From Phlebotomus papatasi (taxonomy: Eukaryota > Arthropoda > Insecta > Diptera > Psychodidae), in the NCBI RefSeq assembly GCF_024763615.1, contig NC_077225.1:1798001-1862000 (forward strand): a stretch of DNA of 64,000 bases, written 5' to 3'. The notes beneath the pieces were generated by a model that was not told the DNA's origin, ran no database searches, and saw nothing but the letters and a program-made list of their open reading frames with translations. Within the stretch, counting starts at the first letter, position 1. Every line of letters starts with the position of its first letter. Of this stretch, positions 11,032-22,915 are shown in pieces. A program made the translations under genes and the position numbers.

Positions 11032-14000
11032 TTTACTGCTGTAAAAAGATTGGAGACCGTGCGTAATTTAAAGATTTGCTTAAATTGCATTGCGGACACT
11101 CACTCGGTTAATCAATGTTCTTATCCGCCTTGCAAACACTGTAAAGAGAAGCACAATTTTTGGCTTCATGATGCCCTCACGAGAGATTCCGGGAGTTCCG
11201 CTCACAGTATTCAAGTCAGTGAAAACAATGGCCAGCACCCATCCCCATCTGTTTCTCGGGACTTAGAGTCACCTGTGGCGCCAATTGTATCATCCGCGAA
11301 TTGTGGGGTAATGTCGGAGCTTAGGAAGAGGCGTGTCCTATTGAAAACTGCTCGCATTCTTGTGTATGATGTCCACAATAAGCCCCATGTGTGTAGAGCT
11401 TTCATCGATGAAGGTGCGCAAGGAGATTTCATCTCGGAAAGAATGTGTGGAATTTTGGGTCTGAAAAGGCATCCAATCGATGAAGTCGTAAGCAGTTTGG
11501 AGTATCAACAGTCCAGTCCACGCTTCGCAGTCGAGGCAACCATTGCGTCACGATATACGATGAAGCCATATTCACTGTGGTGTAGAGTGGTTGATAGGGT
11601 GTCAGTGGAATTGCCAAACTGGCCTGTCCAAGAGAAAGAGATTGCAATTCCTCCAGAGTACGAACTTGCAGATCCATTATGGTACAAGACTGAGAGGATA
11701 GATATTCTCATTGGCGGTTATATTCTCAATGACGTCCTACATGATAAATCTCACCAACTGGGTCAGGGACTACCAAGTCTGAAGAAGAGCGAATTTGGAT
11801 GGATGTTATTTGGATGTTGGGATCAAGATCCTAAAAATACATCAACACCACCACTGTCTAGCCACAACATTGCTTGTAATCTTTCCACCCTTGCCAGCAT
11901 TGACAAAGTTATGAAAAGGTTTTGGAAATTGGAAGAAATTTCTGCTGGAAGTGTGAAGTCAGAAGAGCATGTGATGGTGGAAAATCTTTATCTCACTACA
12001 ACAAAACGAACTGCGGAGGATAGATATGAGGTTCAATTGCCTTTGAAGGAAAACCACCAGGAGTTGGGAAATAGTCGAATCAAGGCTTTGCAATTGCTTA
12101 GAGCAGTGGAGAGAAGACTGTCAGCGCAACCCAAGTTGTATGAGGAATATGGTCAGATTTTTCAAGAATATTTAAAATTGGGGTTTATTGAAGAAGTTCC
12201 CTCAGAAGAAATAGACTGGCCAGCATACTATGCTCCCCACCATTGTGTTGTTCGAATGCAGGCAACCTCAACTAAGGTACGCATAGTCTTCAACTTTAGC
12301 TCAAAAACAACCTCGGGTTTAAGTTTAAATGATGTTTTGCTTGTTGGACCCGTGGTGCAGCCAGACCTTGTGACCATTCTCTGGAGGTTCCGACGTTATG
12401 CAATTGCTTTGTCATGCGACATTGTAAAAATGTATTTGCAAACCCAAATTGAGCCCTCACAGCGTGACTTACAGAGATTTTTATGGAGGGAAGGACCAGA
12501 TAAGTCGGTGAAAGACTACAGATTCCGCTCTGTTTGTTTTGAAAATGCAGCCTCACCGTACTTGGCTACCCGCTCCTTGAACCAATTGGCACAGGATGAA
12601 GGTGAGCACTTTCCTGTGGCCGCAAAAGCAGTGCTCAATCACTTTTACATCGACGATTGTCTGATGTCGGCAGCTTCTACTCAGGAAATTGTTGAGACCC
12701 AGCGGCAGCTTGTTACTATGTTCCAGAAAGCAAAGCTTGAGCTCTCAAAATGGAAATCAAACTCCGCAGAGGTTCTAAGAGAACTGAATTCCGAGTTAGA
12801 TAGTTGTAAAAATATTCATTTGTCGGGAGAAGAAGTAAAAACCTTGGGACTATCCTGGAATCCCTCGTCCGATTCTTTTTGCTTTCATGTATTACCAGAT
12901 CTCTCTAAGCAAGTTGTGACTAAGCGTACAATAATGTCAGTTTTAGCCAGAATTTTTGATCCTCTAGGCCTAATAGGGCCAGTAGTAGTGCATGCTAAAA
13001 TTATGCTTCAGAGAGTATGGAAGAGCAAGGTGGACTGGGATGTGAAAATTGAAGGATCTATGTTGAGTGATTGGAAAAAATTTGTTAATGATCTTCCACA
13101 GATTCAACAGATCCAGATTCCCAGATGGGCTGCAACAATTCAGTTTGGCACCAAGGAAGAACTTCACGCGTTCTGTGACGCAAGCAAAATGGCATATGGA
13201 GCAGCCATTTACTTGGTAGTCGAAGATGAGGATGGAAAACGATCTTCCCGTCTCCTGACAGCAAAAAGTAAAGTGGCACCCATTGACGAGATTACCATTC
13301 CCAAGTTGGAGCTGTGTGCTGCAACACTCGGAGCCATTTTGATGACTCGCGTGCGAACTGCGTTTGGCATTCAGCCCGAGCAATGTTTCTATTGGAGTGA
13401 TGCCATGGCTGTGTTGGGACAAATTCACTCCAAGAGCACTCAACAGGAAGTATTTGTGCGTCACCTAGTTAAGACAATCAAGGACAATACAATTGTGTCG
13501 CAATGGAGATATGTGCCAACTCACGTAAACCCAGCAGATATCTTGTCAAGAGGAACAACTCCGTTGAAGCTTGCAGAATCTGATATCTGGTGGAGTGGCC
13601 CCAGCTGGTTGATTGAGGATGAGTCTTCATGGCCTGAACCATACCTCTATCCCGGTCAGACCGAAGAAGTTATTGCTATGACTGTAGCTGCGGACCCTCC
13701 TCAACCCAAGAACGTGGAAGGTGAACACAAATTGTTTGAAAAGATTTTAGCGTCCGCATCAGACTGGAATCATGCCAAAAAACTGACTGCATGTGCAATT
13801 CGTGAGAACTGGCAAGAGTCGGTTGACGAGACGCGAAAGGATTTTCCGGAATTTTCTCCGACTGAGCTGAGAGAAGCGGAAAATTGGCTAATCAGGGAGG
13901 ATCAGCAAATGCATTTGGGCGAGGCACTGAAGGCTCTAAAAGCGTCAAGGTTGCATACAAAGAGGGGCTTTCAATTTCTGCAGAGGTTGAGACCTTTCAT

Positions 14001-14652
14001 CGATGCCACTGGTGTTATGAGAGTAGGAGGTCGACTTCAGGAATCGGAAGAGGACTTGGAATCAATCCATCCGCGAATTATACCCAAAGGTCGATTAGCT
14101 GAACTCATTGCAAGACATGAACATGTGGCACAATTGCACGCTGGCCCACAATTGCTTCTCTCGTCCCTTCGTCGTAGGTTCTGGCCACTCGGAGGAAGAT
14201 ATTTGGCAAGAAAGGTGGTACATTATTGCGATGTATGCAATCGTATGAAGCCTAAATTGGAAACTCAAGTCATGGGAAACTTGCCGAAACCTCGAGTTAC
14301 GCTCATCCGACCATTCAGATCAGTCGGAATGGATTTTGCAGGGCCATTTGCAATTAGAGTGGACCTAGCCAGCAGAACGAAGACTCAGAAGGCCTATGTG
14401 TGCGTTTTTGTATGCATGGCAATTAAAGCTGTCCATCTTGAGGCAGTCAGTTCCCTATCAACGGAGGCATTTATTGCCTGCTTCCGCAGGTTTGTTAGTC
14501 GTCGTAATCTTCCTGCAGAAATATATTCTGATAATGGACGCAATTTTGTTGGAGCAGACAGGGAACTGCGCAGACTCTTTGAACAAGAGGAAAATCAAAG
14601 GAAATTGATTGCTACTACAAGTGATCTCAACATTCAGTGGAGATTTCAATAA
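11032..14652 (+). pseudogene. pol: BEL-1 pol: protease, RT, RNase H, integrase (to in-frame stop)
   Basis: This is in the same frame as gag. Zinc-knuckle remainder comes first. The protease region has FIDEGAQGDFIS at about 11,401, where aspartic proteases of this group normally have D-S-G or D-T-G. RT motifs follow (KVRIVFNFSS, LSCDIVKMYL, YIDD at about 12,644), then the BEL-type RNase H (FCDASKMAYGAAIYL; NPADILSRGTTPL). The integrase zinc domain is present (H...H...CDVCNRMKP), with DFAGPF and YSDNGRNFVGA giving the first two acidic catalytic residues. TAA at 14,650 ends the frame just before the catalytic Glu region. Apart from that stop the frame is open for 1,200 codons, so decay is minimal. 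Confidence 0.9.
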
Positions 14653-15261
14653 CCATCAGCACCTCATCATGGAGGCTTGTACGAAGCAGCAGTCAAATCG
14701 ACAAAATATCATCTGAAGAGAGTTGCAGGAGATGTTGTTTTCAATTTTGAGGCATTCAATACCCTCCTGTCACAAGTGGAAGCCACGCTTAACAGTCGCC
14801 CTCTCACGCAGTTGTCAGATAATCCCACGGATCCGCAACCCCTGACACCGGGACATTTCTTAACCATGGCACCACTCCATCAGCTTCCCGATCCTGATGT
14901 CACTCATCTGAAGATCAGTACTCTAAATAGATGGCAACTCTGCCAAAAGGTCTATCAGGATTTTGTTAAGAGATGGAAGAGAGATTACTTCCATACACTC
15001 CAGCAGCGATTGAAGTGGGCAGAGACCAAGAAAAACTTAAAGGAAGGAGACATTGTGCTGCTGTCCGAAGAAAGTTTGGGTGATCCAAAGTGGACAATGG
15101 GACGAGTTGTCGATGTGTATAGAGGAAATGATGGATGTGTGCGAACGGTGAAGGTGTTGACAAATCGAGGAGAATTTTTGCGACCCATCACTAAGCTGGC
15201 GAAGTATCCTACAGAGGAAATTTGGGGATTATCGACTCCAATCTTTGCTGGGGAGTGTTAA
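14653..15261 (+). pseudogene. pol: BEL-1 integrase C-terminal part
   Basis: This continues pol in the same frame after the stop at 14,650: GGLYEAAVKS supplies the third catalytic acid, followed by LNSRPLTQLSDNP, LTPGHFL, the helical RWQLCQKVYQDFVKRW block and the C-terminal DNA-binding-like segment (GDIVLL, MGRVVDVYRGNDG, VRTVKVLTNRGEFLRPITKLAKYP). The stop codon TAA 15,259-15,261 lies inside the 3' LTR, whose first bases TGT TAA give the last residue and the stop. Confidence 0.88.
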
Positions 15262-15857
15262 CGCTCTTAGCGTTTGAAATTAAAAACATCGAAATCGCTG
15301 GCACTGGATATCGAACGATATATCGCTATATCGATTTTCTGCATTTCCCCTGTCAGCTGATCGCAGGATCTCCCTCTCTCGCTTTTTTTACTGTTTTTTT
15401 TTCTCTCGAGTAAAATAAGGTGTGAAGAAGCAAGTGCGCGCAAATTTAATCAAAAACGTGTCTCCAATCTTAAAAAGTAAAGGCAATTAGTAACAAGTTA
15501 AGGACAGTGAATAAAGTAGTGGTGATTTTGGATCAGAAAACAGACTTTTATTTGGGTAAAGACTGGGTGAAAGTGGAAAGTGGAATCCACGAGGCTCTGC
15601 AGAGTATTCCGGAAGACTGGTTGGAACAAGTTGAGGCCACAGGGGAAGAAAAATTTTGATCCTTCTCCCCAGGATATTAACCAAGCCTCCTTGTTTCCAC
15701 AGGTAATCCACAAAGAAGAAAGAGAGAGTATAGCAGGTGATTAATTCCCGGCATTTTATTCTTTTTTCTTAAGGTAACGACAAAGAGATCACAATCCACA
15801 AAGCCCTGCCACAATTATTCAACTTGATCTCTTTAATTTATAGGCAAGTACCAAACA
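15256..15857 (+). repeat. 3' LTR of BEL-1 (602 bp)
   Basis: It starts TGTTAACGCTC and ends CAAGTACCAAACA, followed by the target duplication GTGCA. It lacks the 205-bp duplication of the 5' LTR and is probably the ancestral form. Confidence 0.92.
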
Positions 15858-17816
15858 GTGCATGTTCCTGGAAAGAAAATTCCTCACGCAGATGGATTGT
15901 CTAGAATGGCACACTCTGCTCTTAAACAAAACTGCATGTCAGTTCAAGCCCCAATTCAGAACTCTACAAGTTCAAATGATCTGGAGCGGCAGATCAATTC
16001 TTTTAATCAAGGGGACTTCTTAAATGTTACTTTTAATAAAGTAACCACACGAGCTCAAAAATTATTAAAAAGTACATCTGATACTTCTAAAGCATGCTCT
16101 TCATCATCTATAAATACAAATTCAAATGATGAAAATTTTTCAAGTGGTAAAAACACCACCCCATCTAAAGGTACCTCCTCTTATCAAGATGAAATATCAC
16201 GAAATCAAACGTTTGACAGTGACGACGACGATACTAGTAATGCATTACTCAAATATGAAGAAACTAACGATCTTGTGATCACAGAGAATAAAAATATTAC
16301 TGAATTTAAAAATTTCATTACATATATCAATAACTGCCCACAAATTTCAAATAATATCAGAATCCTAAAAGATAATTTTGTCGACATCGAAAAAACTAAC
16401 GAAGGATTGCGCGTTCTTTTCGTTAATCTTCAAAATGACTTAGAGTATCTCTCGGTAATCCCGAGCCTGAGCATTGGATTAATTAAACAGCATCCCAGTC
16501 CTTTTGAATTTACGGATTCCAATCAAATTTTTTATCTTATAATAAAGGAACAAAAAGGTATTTTTACATACCACAGCATTTTTAATTCTCTTTTAGAGTT
16601 AAAAAGTTATTGCATTACACACGATATTAACGTTATACATATTCCAATCCATTCTTTAACAAAAAAATTTCTAGATAAATATACAGTACTAAAAATGGTC
16701 ACTTTTGTACTCCCAGATCTCACATTATTTTTGTACGAAGACAAAATCGAGCGATTAAAAGATCCGAAAACTATTGAATCAATTATCAAAGTATTTCATA
16801 ATAGTAAAATCGGTGGACATATGGGTATTTCAAAAACTCTTCGGCGAATAAGTCAGTATTACAAATGGAAAGGAATGTATCGACAAGTAAAAAATTTTAT
16901 TAAAAAATGCTCAGATTGCCATAGGCTAAAAAGCTCTAAAAATCCGAAAGCTCCATTAGAAATAACAACAACAGCTATTAATCCCTTCCAAAAAATTTAT
17001 TTAGACATAGTTGGACCTCTAGAAGTCACTCATAATGGTAACAAGTACTTACTTACTGCACAATGCGAACTAAGCAAATACTTGTTAGCCATCCCTATCC
17101 ATAATGCAGAAGCAAATACTGTGGCACATGCATTCGCTTCTAATATTGTTTGTATCTTTGGCTCACCACAAACAATTGTTACGGATCAAGGAACCAATTT
17201 CATGAGCAACGTCTTCAAAGAGACAGCCAAAATTTTGTAAATTGTAAAACTAAATTGTTCAGCTTATCACCCAGAATCTAACGGCTCCTTAGAAAGATCC
17301 CACAAAGTCATTGGAGATTATTTGAGAGTTTTTGCTTCTAAAGATCCTAAGATTTGGGATACTTTAGCACCTTTTGCTACATACTCGTATAATACAGCTA
17401 TTCATTCAGCTACTAATTATTCACCATTCGAGTTAATATTTGGTCGTACACCAGAATTTCCAACTAAATTATCAAATAAACCTAGCCCTGTCTATAACTA
17501 TGATAATTATTCCAAACTTCTTAAGTTCTACTTGGAACGAGCCCATCACTTTGCAAGAAATAACTTAATTGATGCCAAACACAAATATAAAACCGATTAC
17601 GATAAACTGACAGCAACAAAAAATTTCAGAGTTGATGACCTCGTGTTAATAAAAAATAACATACACAAAGTCGGAGAATGCTCTAAATTAGCACCCAAAT
17701 GGCTAGGACCTTTTCGTATTATTAAGATTATTCCTCCTGTAAATTACATTATAAAGCAAAACAACAAAAATAAAACTTATCATGTAAACAATTTGAAAAA
17801 ATACCATCCGACCTAA
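15858..17816 (+). pseudogene. pol: Gypsy pol, second part: RNase H end and integrase, with nonsense codon
   Basis: Reading resumes in frame after BEL-1 with VHVPGKKIPHADGLSRM, the usual end of gypsy RNase H. A long Ser/Asn-rich spacer follows. The integrase has a zinc motif (H...GGHMG...CSDCHRLK), LDIVGPL (first Asp, about 17,002) and VTDQGTNF (second Asp, about 17,180). TAA at 17,238 interrupts the frame. The same frame continues with YHPESNGSLERSH, giving the catalytic Glu, then FELIFGRTP and a C-terminal domain (VDDLVLIKNN, LAPKWLGPFRIIKI, YHVNNLKKYHPT) ending at 17,816. The simplest lesion is AAA to TAA. Confidence 0.9.
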
Positions 17817-17821
17817 TTATC

Positions 17822-17835
17822 TACAATATTTTCAG
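17822..17835 (+). promoter_or_regulatory. Candidate splice acceptor for env mRNA
   Basis: The sequence tacaatattttcag ends at 17,835 directly before a frame that reads as a hydrophobic signal-like segment and runs into env. Env of errantivirus-like elements is made from a spliced RNA, so an acceptor is expected here. No donor was identified. Confidence 0.45.
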
Positions 17836-19517
17836 AATACTTTACTCCTTACTGGTATATATACCAATATCTGAGGAACTTACTACTACTGATTATGTGA
17901 ACATCATGCATGCCAATCACTCCTTGGTGACGGAAAAAATTGGACCCCTGAAAGTAGTAACATCCGAATTTAATTTAATCACAAAAATTGACTTAAATAC
18001 TATTGTTGAACAATCAAACAATTTGGAAAATTATATCAAGAAATTAGATACAGTTTGCGCAAAATTAGTTGAACTTTCTGAACAAGATTTCTGTGGAATG
18101 ATTGTCGATCAATTTCCGTACATTTTCAATGAAATTACTGCAAAAAACTTAATTTTTCGTACAATGAAACCAAATAAGTACAAGAGAGGATTATTCGATG
18201 GAATTGGATCAATTTCAAAATGGCTTATCGGTACTATGGACGCAAAAGACGCCGAATATTTAAACAAAGAAATTAATTCGATAACTAATTTAACATATAC
18301 AAACAGAAAACTGATTAATCAACAAACAGCTATTATCCAAAAATCACTCATTGAGATAAGTAAACATGATAACCAAATAACGGATCGGATTTCACAGATA
18401 CAAAATGTAACCAATTCACTTATTAACAAAATAGAATCTTTGGCCGCACTTAATTATTTGGTGATAAATGAAACAAAACTTAATCCCTTGAGAAATAACT
18501 TTTTGGAATTGTCACAATTCTCTAGTTTAATTTTGTTTGAATTTCAACACATGTTAGATTTCTACAACGATGTTATTTTGCACGTGCGTGATTCTAAATT
18601 ACACCCCATGGTATTAAGTCCCAATGAACTTTTAAAAGAATTAATGGAATTACGAGATTTTTTCCAAAAACTGCAACAACAATATTCTCACTAAATCCAG
18701 AGAACATTGTAAGAATATATGAACACATTAAGTTACACGCTTATCTTATCCAAAACAAAATAATTTTTAAAATCACCGTGCCTCTGACAAACTCTGATCA
18801 TTTCATTTTACACAAATTAACACCAGTACCATATTTAATCCACGATAACTTTTATAATACCATGGAAATCGAACATGAATATCTAGCGATTTCTGATCTA
18901 AAATACTTACTTCTGAAGAAAAACGATCTTTTAGATTGTGATTTTCTCGAACCCATAAACTATGTCCCAAAAATTACATTACCTATATTGTGCAGTCTAA
19001 AAATAGTTGCGAATTAAGTCTTTTCCTTAATAATAAAAATGCTAAATGTTCATTCAAAAGCATTGAATTATCTTCAGACCTTTGGATACCTCTTCATACA
19101 AAAAATAATTGGATTTTTATTTGCCCGAAACCGATACCTTTATTTATCAATTGCGATAATTTTACTAATCAGATGACTCTTGAAAAATTCGGCTTGCTTC
19201 AATTTATGTTAAATAATACTGATTCATGCAAAATTACAACAAACAATATTATATTGTATAAATATCAATCTATATCAAAAGATGTTGAAATCAAATTTTC
19301 ACAACCAATAAAAATTACTAAAAATATTGAAAAATGGGAACAAATAAAGAATATGTTTAACGAAAAATCTTATAAGACAGACACAAATTTAACATTACTT
19401 AAAAACTCAATTGACAAACTAAACTTTAATGAAATGGAAGAAGAGTTACAGAAAATTAACACTGGTAATAAAAAGATAATTATTTCAACGTGCACGACAT
19501 CCATCATTATACAATAA
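17836..19517 (+). pseudogene. env: Gypsy env-like fusion glycoprotein, frameshifted and truncated
   Basis: This resembles the env of insect errantiviruses, related to baculovirus F proteins: an envelope protein cleaved by a furin-type protease to expose a fusion peptide. After the candidate acceptor the frame reads a signal-like ILYSLLVYIPI, and the first ATG is at 17,906. A basic cleavage-like site followed by a fusion-peptide-like segment reads KYKRGLFDGIGS (about 18,179), then KWLIGTMDAKD. The frame breaks near 18,690 (stop at 18,692), continues in another frame through 18,780-19,010, and shifts again in an A run near 19,000 to the frame ending at 19,517. The last residues (IIISTCTTSIII) look like the start of a transmembrane anchor that is cut off. 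No 3' LTR follows. Confidence 0.78.
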
Positions 19518-21601
19518 CTTATTCATTACTAGCAGTGTTTATTAGGTGAGATTCTTAACAATCTCACCTACTATAATCCTAACAAAATTTCATGTCCTCC
19601 GATCGCGCTCAAACTTGGCAAAATGTGTTTCGCCACTTCCTGATCACGAATATATGGGGGGCTAAGTTACGTTCCCGGCCGGCCGGCCGGCCGGCCGTCC
19701 GGCCGCTCTTTGGAGCTTAATAGCTCCTAAACTAAAAAAGATATCGACTTGCGGTTTTCGGCAAAGGTTAAATATCGTATGAAAATTGCAACATGGTGCA
19801 TTGACCTCCCACCCCCCACCCCTCCTTCCGCCATTTTGAATACCACCCTTTTTTTGTTTTCTCAATAGCTCCGCCCCTATGGCATCGAGCGGGCTCAAAT
19901 TTTAGTATGTTATAGCTGGGCCTTAGAGCTTTCCATCAGTACCAAACTTAAGGTGCCCCGACCCCCTTGACCCGAGCTATAAGGGTCCAAAAAAAATTCT
20001 TAAAATGGCCATAACTCCGGTTCTAATTGTCAGAATTTTAAAAATGAGGGCTTTTTGGAAAGCTCTCGTGAAATGCCACTTCCCCTTCTAACAACTCAAG
20101 TTCATAAAACCACCGCTAGGGGAGCTATTATTAGAAAGAAAATTTTTAAATCTTACAAGTTAAATAACTCAAAAATTCCTTATGCAATCGGGCTGAAATT
20201 TTAGTATGTTGTAGCCGTTGATTATACCTATCAAACAAAAAAACCTTAAGTCGATCCATAACCCCTGACCCGAGCTATAAGGGGTCAAAGTTCGAACATT
20301 GACCGGCCTCCATCTCCGGTTCTAATTAACATAGCGACCTAAATTTTACATTTTTGGTTTCGTCTCGATGAGCACTTTCAGATGGAAGTTCAAAAAGTCA
20401 CCATAGGTGGCGCTGTGATAGCGTCAAAATTCATCGAAATTCAAAGACATTTTTCTCAAAAACGGCATTGTGCAAGTTAATGAAATTTTAGTATGTTGTA
20501 GTCCAGTCTAGAACGTTTCCAAAATGGTGCGTAAGTGCGCTGTGGTTTCAATAGAACCGGAGATATGAGGGGTCAAAGTTCATAAAATTCAAAAAATCAT
20601 ATCTCCGGTTCTATGTGACCGATTTTGATGAATGAGGGCTTAAACGAAAGATCTCACCAAATACTACAACTTTCTAAAATATTTGAACTTCGTGGGACCA
20701 ACACCAGGGGCGCCACAGTCGAAAAACCAATTTCAATATCACATAACCTCAATTATCTCGACTGTTGCTGAACTGATTTTGATGATTATTTCGACATAAT
20801 TGTAGGGGACATTTGTCTCTACATTTCGCCCATACATCATTTTCCGCTCAGACTGCGCTATCACTCCGATTTTGCCGTTTAAGTGTGAAAAAATTGATTT
20901 TTCCCATAATAACGCTTTGAAATCACTCAGATGCCAATTTGACTGCCTCTACTCCACCAAGACACTTAAAATAGGGTTTTAAATGGAAAGTCCCACAAAA
21001 TACAACAATTCTTTGATATAGTTGAAGTTCAACAAATGACTACTTGGGGAACTCTGGATGAAAAAACGAGTTAAGAAACAAATAACCTCGCTTATCTTGG
21101 CTTCTGAGTAATCGATGAGATCATGTTCTATGGGAAATTATAGAGAACATTCTGGTCTACATTTCACCCATATAACACTTTTCAGTCAGTTCATCCAAAT
21201 CCTTGATATTTTGGTTTAAATATAAAATTTGTAGAATTTTTGTAGTAGAAAATTTGTAGTCACCTCACAAGCTTCTTTGAGATAAAAAGAAATTCATCTA
21301 ACCTTCGTCAATTCAGCAATTCCCATTGTCATCTTCTTAATTTTATTTTAGAGTCTTATTCCATAGAAGCATTCACAATTTTAAAGATATTCTTGACAAG
21401 AACTGATATTACACCACTGCCTGGTTGAAGGTGTGAATATCTGAGCATCCTTTATCTAATAAATACTTAGAAAGCGAGATAATAAAAATAAAAACATTGG
21501 AATATTTGCTGAAATTATTAAAAACGAAAAAAAAACTTCATCTATGGGCGATTGATTGTCAACTTAATGTCAATTAAATCGATTTATAGCTAACTTCATC
21601 T
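19518..21601. other. Non-coding degenerate repeats; no gene
   Basis: A small perfect hairpin (ggtgagattcttaacaatctcacc, about 19,544-19,567) lies just after env. From about 19,600 to 21,000 phrases recur, such as 'gacccgagctataaggg', 'ataactccggttcta' and 'ttttagtatgttgtag', spaced 250-350 bp apart. This suggests an old tandemly organised or self-related repeat. No ORF is convincing. Confidence 0.6.
19675..19706. repeat. GGCC-type GC-rich microsatellite
   Basis: GGCCGGCC units repeat several times (cccggccggccggccgg...), an extreme GC island in an otherwise AT-rich region. Confidence 0.85.
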
Positions 21602-22532
21602 ACCCAGTGGTCAATCCACAACTGTCTTTGTCATGCCTGACAAATTGTAAGGCATAGTCCACACTAATTTGTAATGCATTTGTAAGATATGCAAGTAATA
21701 GATGACATTTGGATTAACAGTAGAGAAAGATGAGCCGACGGTGGATGATACTCGTATTTTTTTTTAGGACATGAATGTCCTTCCGGTGAGCGTCGGTGTA
21801 TTGGGTGCAATCCAAAATAAAAACACACAATGTACCAGAGTGAAGAAGACACGATAGGTGTCGAAAGCTCTGGTACATTGTGTGTTTTTATTTTGGATTG
21901 CACCCAATACACCGACGCTCATCGGAAGGACATTCATGTCCTAAAAAAAAAAAAAAAAAAAAAAAATTTGGACTGACAAGTTGGCTGTCGTCGGGTGTGA
22001 CATTGACATTTTGACATCCCCATGTGTTGTGAGAACTTAAAATGTATATCAATATTAACTTTATTTATTTATTGACTACATTTAAGGTTTACAAAAATGC
22101 ATATTGGGTAGTTATACATATACTTTACATGTATGCATTCAAGGAGGTGACATTAGCTTTTAAAACTGTGACCAGTTTTAGCACAAATTTTTTCCTGTTT
22201 TCGTACACATTTCACGAGATATCTTCAAAACTATGTAGGTTGCCAATTTGGGGATTTCGGTTGCCTCTTAATTATTAAACTAGCTTTTATTTTGTATTAG
22301 TATTTTTTGTTAATTCATTCTACAATGACAGAAAACAGCTAATGAACTCAAATGTTTTTTCGGCGCGCTAGAAACATGTGGGAAACATAGGAAATGTCAT
22401 GACCATGTATGCATTTCTGATGACGAACAAGTGTAAGGTTTATGTACAAATTTCCTATAAGAGACAGTGATAGGGTAAGCATTCATGTCATGCATCAGTC
22501 AAGCATACTGTAATGTGTGGATGACCACTGGG
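21602..22532. mobile_element. Non-autonomous DNA transposon, Tc1/mariner-like ends
   Basis: Terminal inverted repeats CCCAGTGGTCAATCCACA (left, about 21,604) and TGTGGATGACCACTGGG (right, ending about 22,530) are each flanked by TA, as expected for a Tc1/mariner-type element. There is no transposase ORF. It carries a palindromic MITE inside. Related sequence starting TATGGGCG.(A/T)TGATTGTCAACT occurs on both outer sides, so the element may itself lie within an older repeat. Confidence 0.55.
21757..21966. mobile_element. Palindromic fold-back MITE, about 84-bp arms
   Basis: The left arm 21,757-21,840 and right arm from 21,868 to about 21,951 are near-perfect inverse copies, ended by T and A runs. 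The 27-base loop reads TGAAGAAGACAC gatag GTGTCGAAAG, a small stem flanked by hammerhead-like core bases. It has no coding capacity, and minus-strand ORFs here are read from the palindrome. Confidence 0.85.
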
Positions 22533-22724
22533 TATGGGCGAATGATTGTCAACTAGTTATCAAATTGTAGCAAACTTCATTCATTCATAAGCGTCACGTC
22601 ATTGTTGAGATCGAGTAGCCACGTCTGGCAAAACAAAAATTAAAAACTGTGAAAATTAAAGAACCTCAAGTGTTTAATTTTATTGAGTAGTGCAAAGTGC
22701 TTGTGAAAGTACGTCGATTTATAT

Positions 22725-22736
22725 CTTCCAAAGGTA
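22725..22736. repeat. Target-site duplication, left copy, of I-clade element
   Basis: cttccaaaggta is repeated at 28,846-28,857 on the other side of the element. These 12 identical bases define the insertion. Confidence 0.92.
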
Positions 22737-22915
22737 TTATTATTTATTCAAATTTCATTAGGTGCATTTTTTCATATAGCACCGTATAATTTTACATGGT
22801 TTTATATTAGTGGTTAGTCTATATTACAATTGGAGGATAAGTTCAATGAAAAGAAGAAAAAGAAATACTTGTAAAATGAAAAGAAAGAGTAAGAAAAAAT
22901 AGATTATAGAAACGT
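22737..22915 (-). other. 3' UTR and TAA tail of I-clade element
   Basis: About 180 bp follow the ORF2 stop. The end is the (TAA)n-like tail abutting the target duplication. Confidence 0.75.

Larger units (their letters stand above)
8881..15857 (+). mobile_element. BEL/Pao retrotransposon 1, complete with both LTRs, inserted in gypsy pol
   Basis: LTRs at 8,881-9,696 and 15,256-15,857 begin TGTTAACG and end CCAAACA. The 5-bp target duplication GTGCA is at 8,876-8,880 and 15,858-15,862. Inside is one gag-pol frame with two in-frame stops (11,029 and 14,650). The LTRs differ at only a few bases outside a 205-bp duplication and a small indel, so the insertion is recent. Lacking an intact frame, it may have moved using proteins from relatives. 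Confidence 0.92.

Noticed and set aside
21664..21912. 82-codon minus-strand ORF
   Set aside because: It is read through the palindromic MITE arms.
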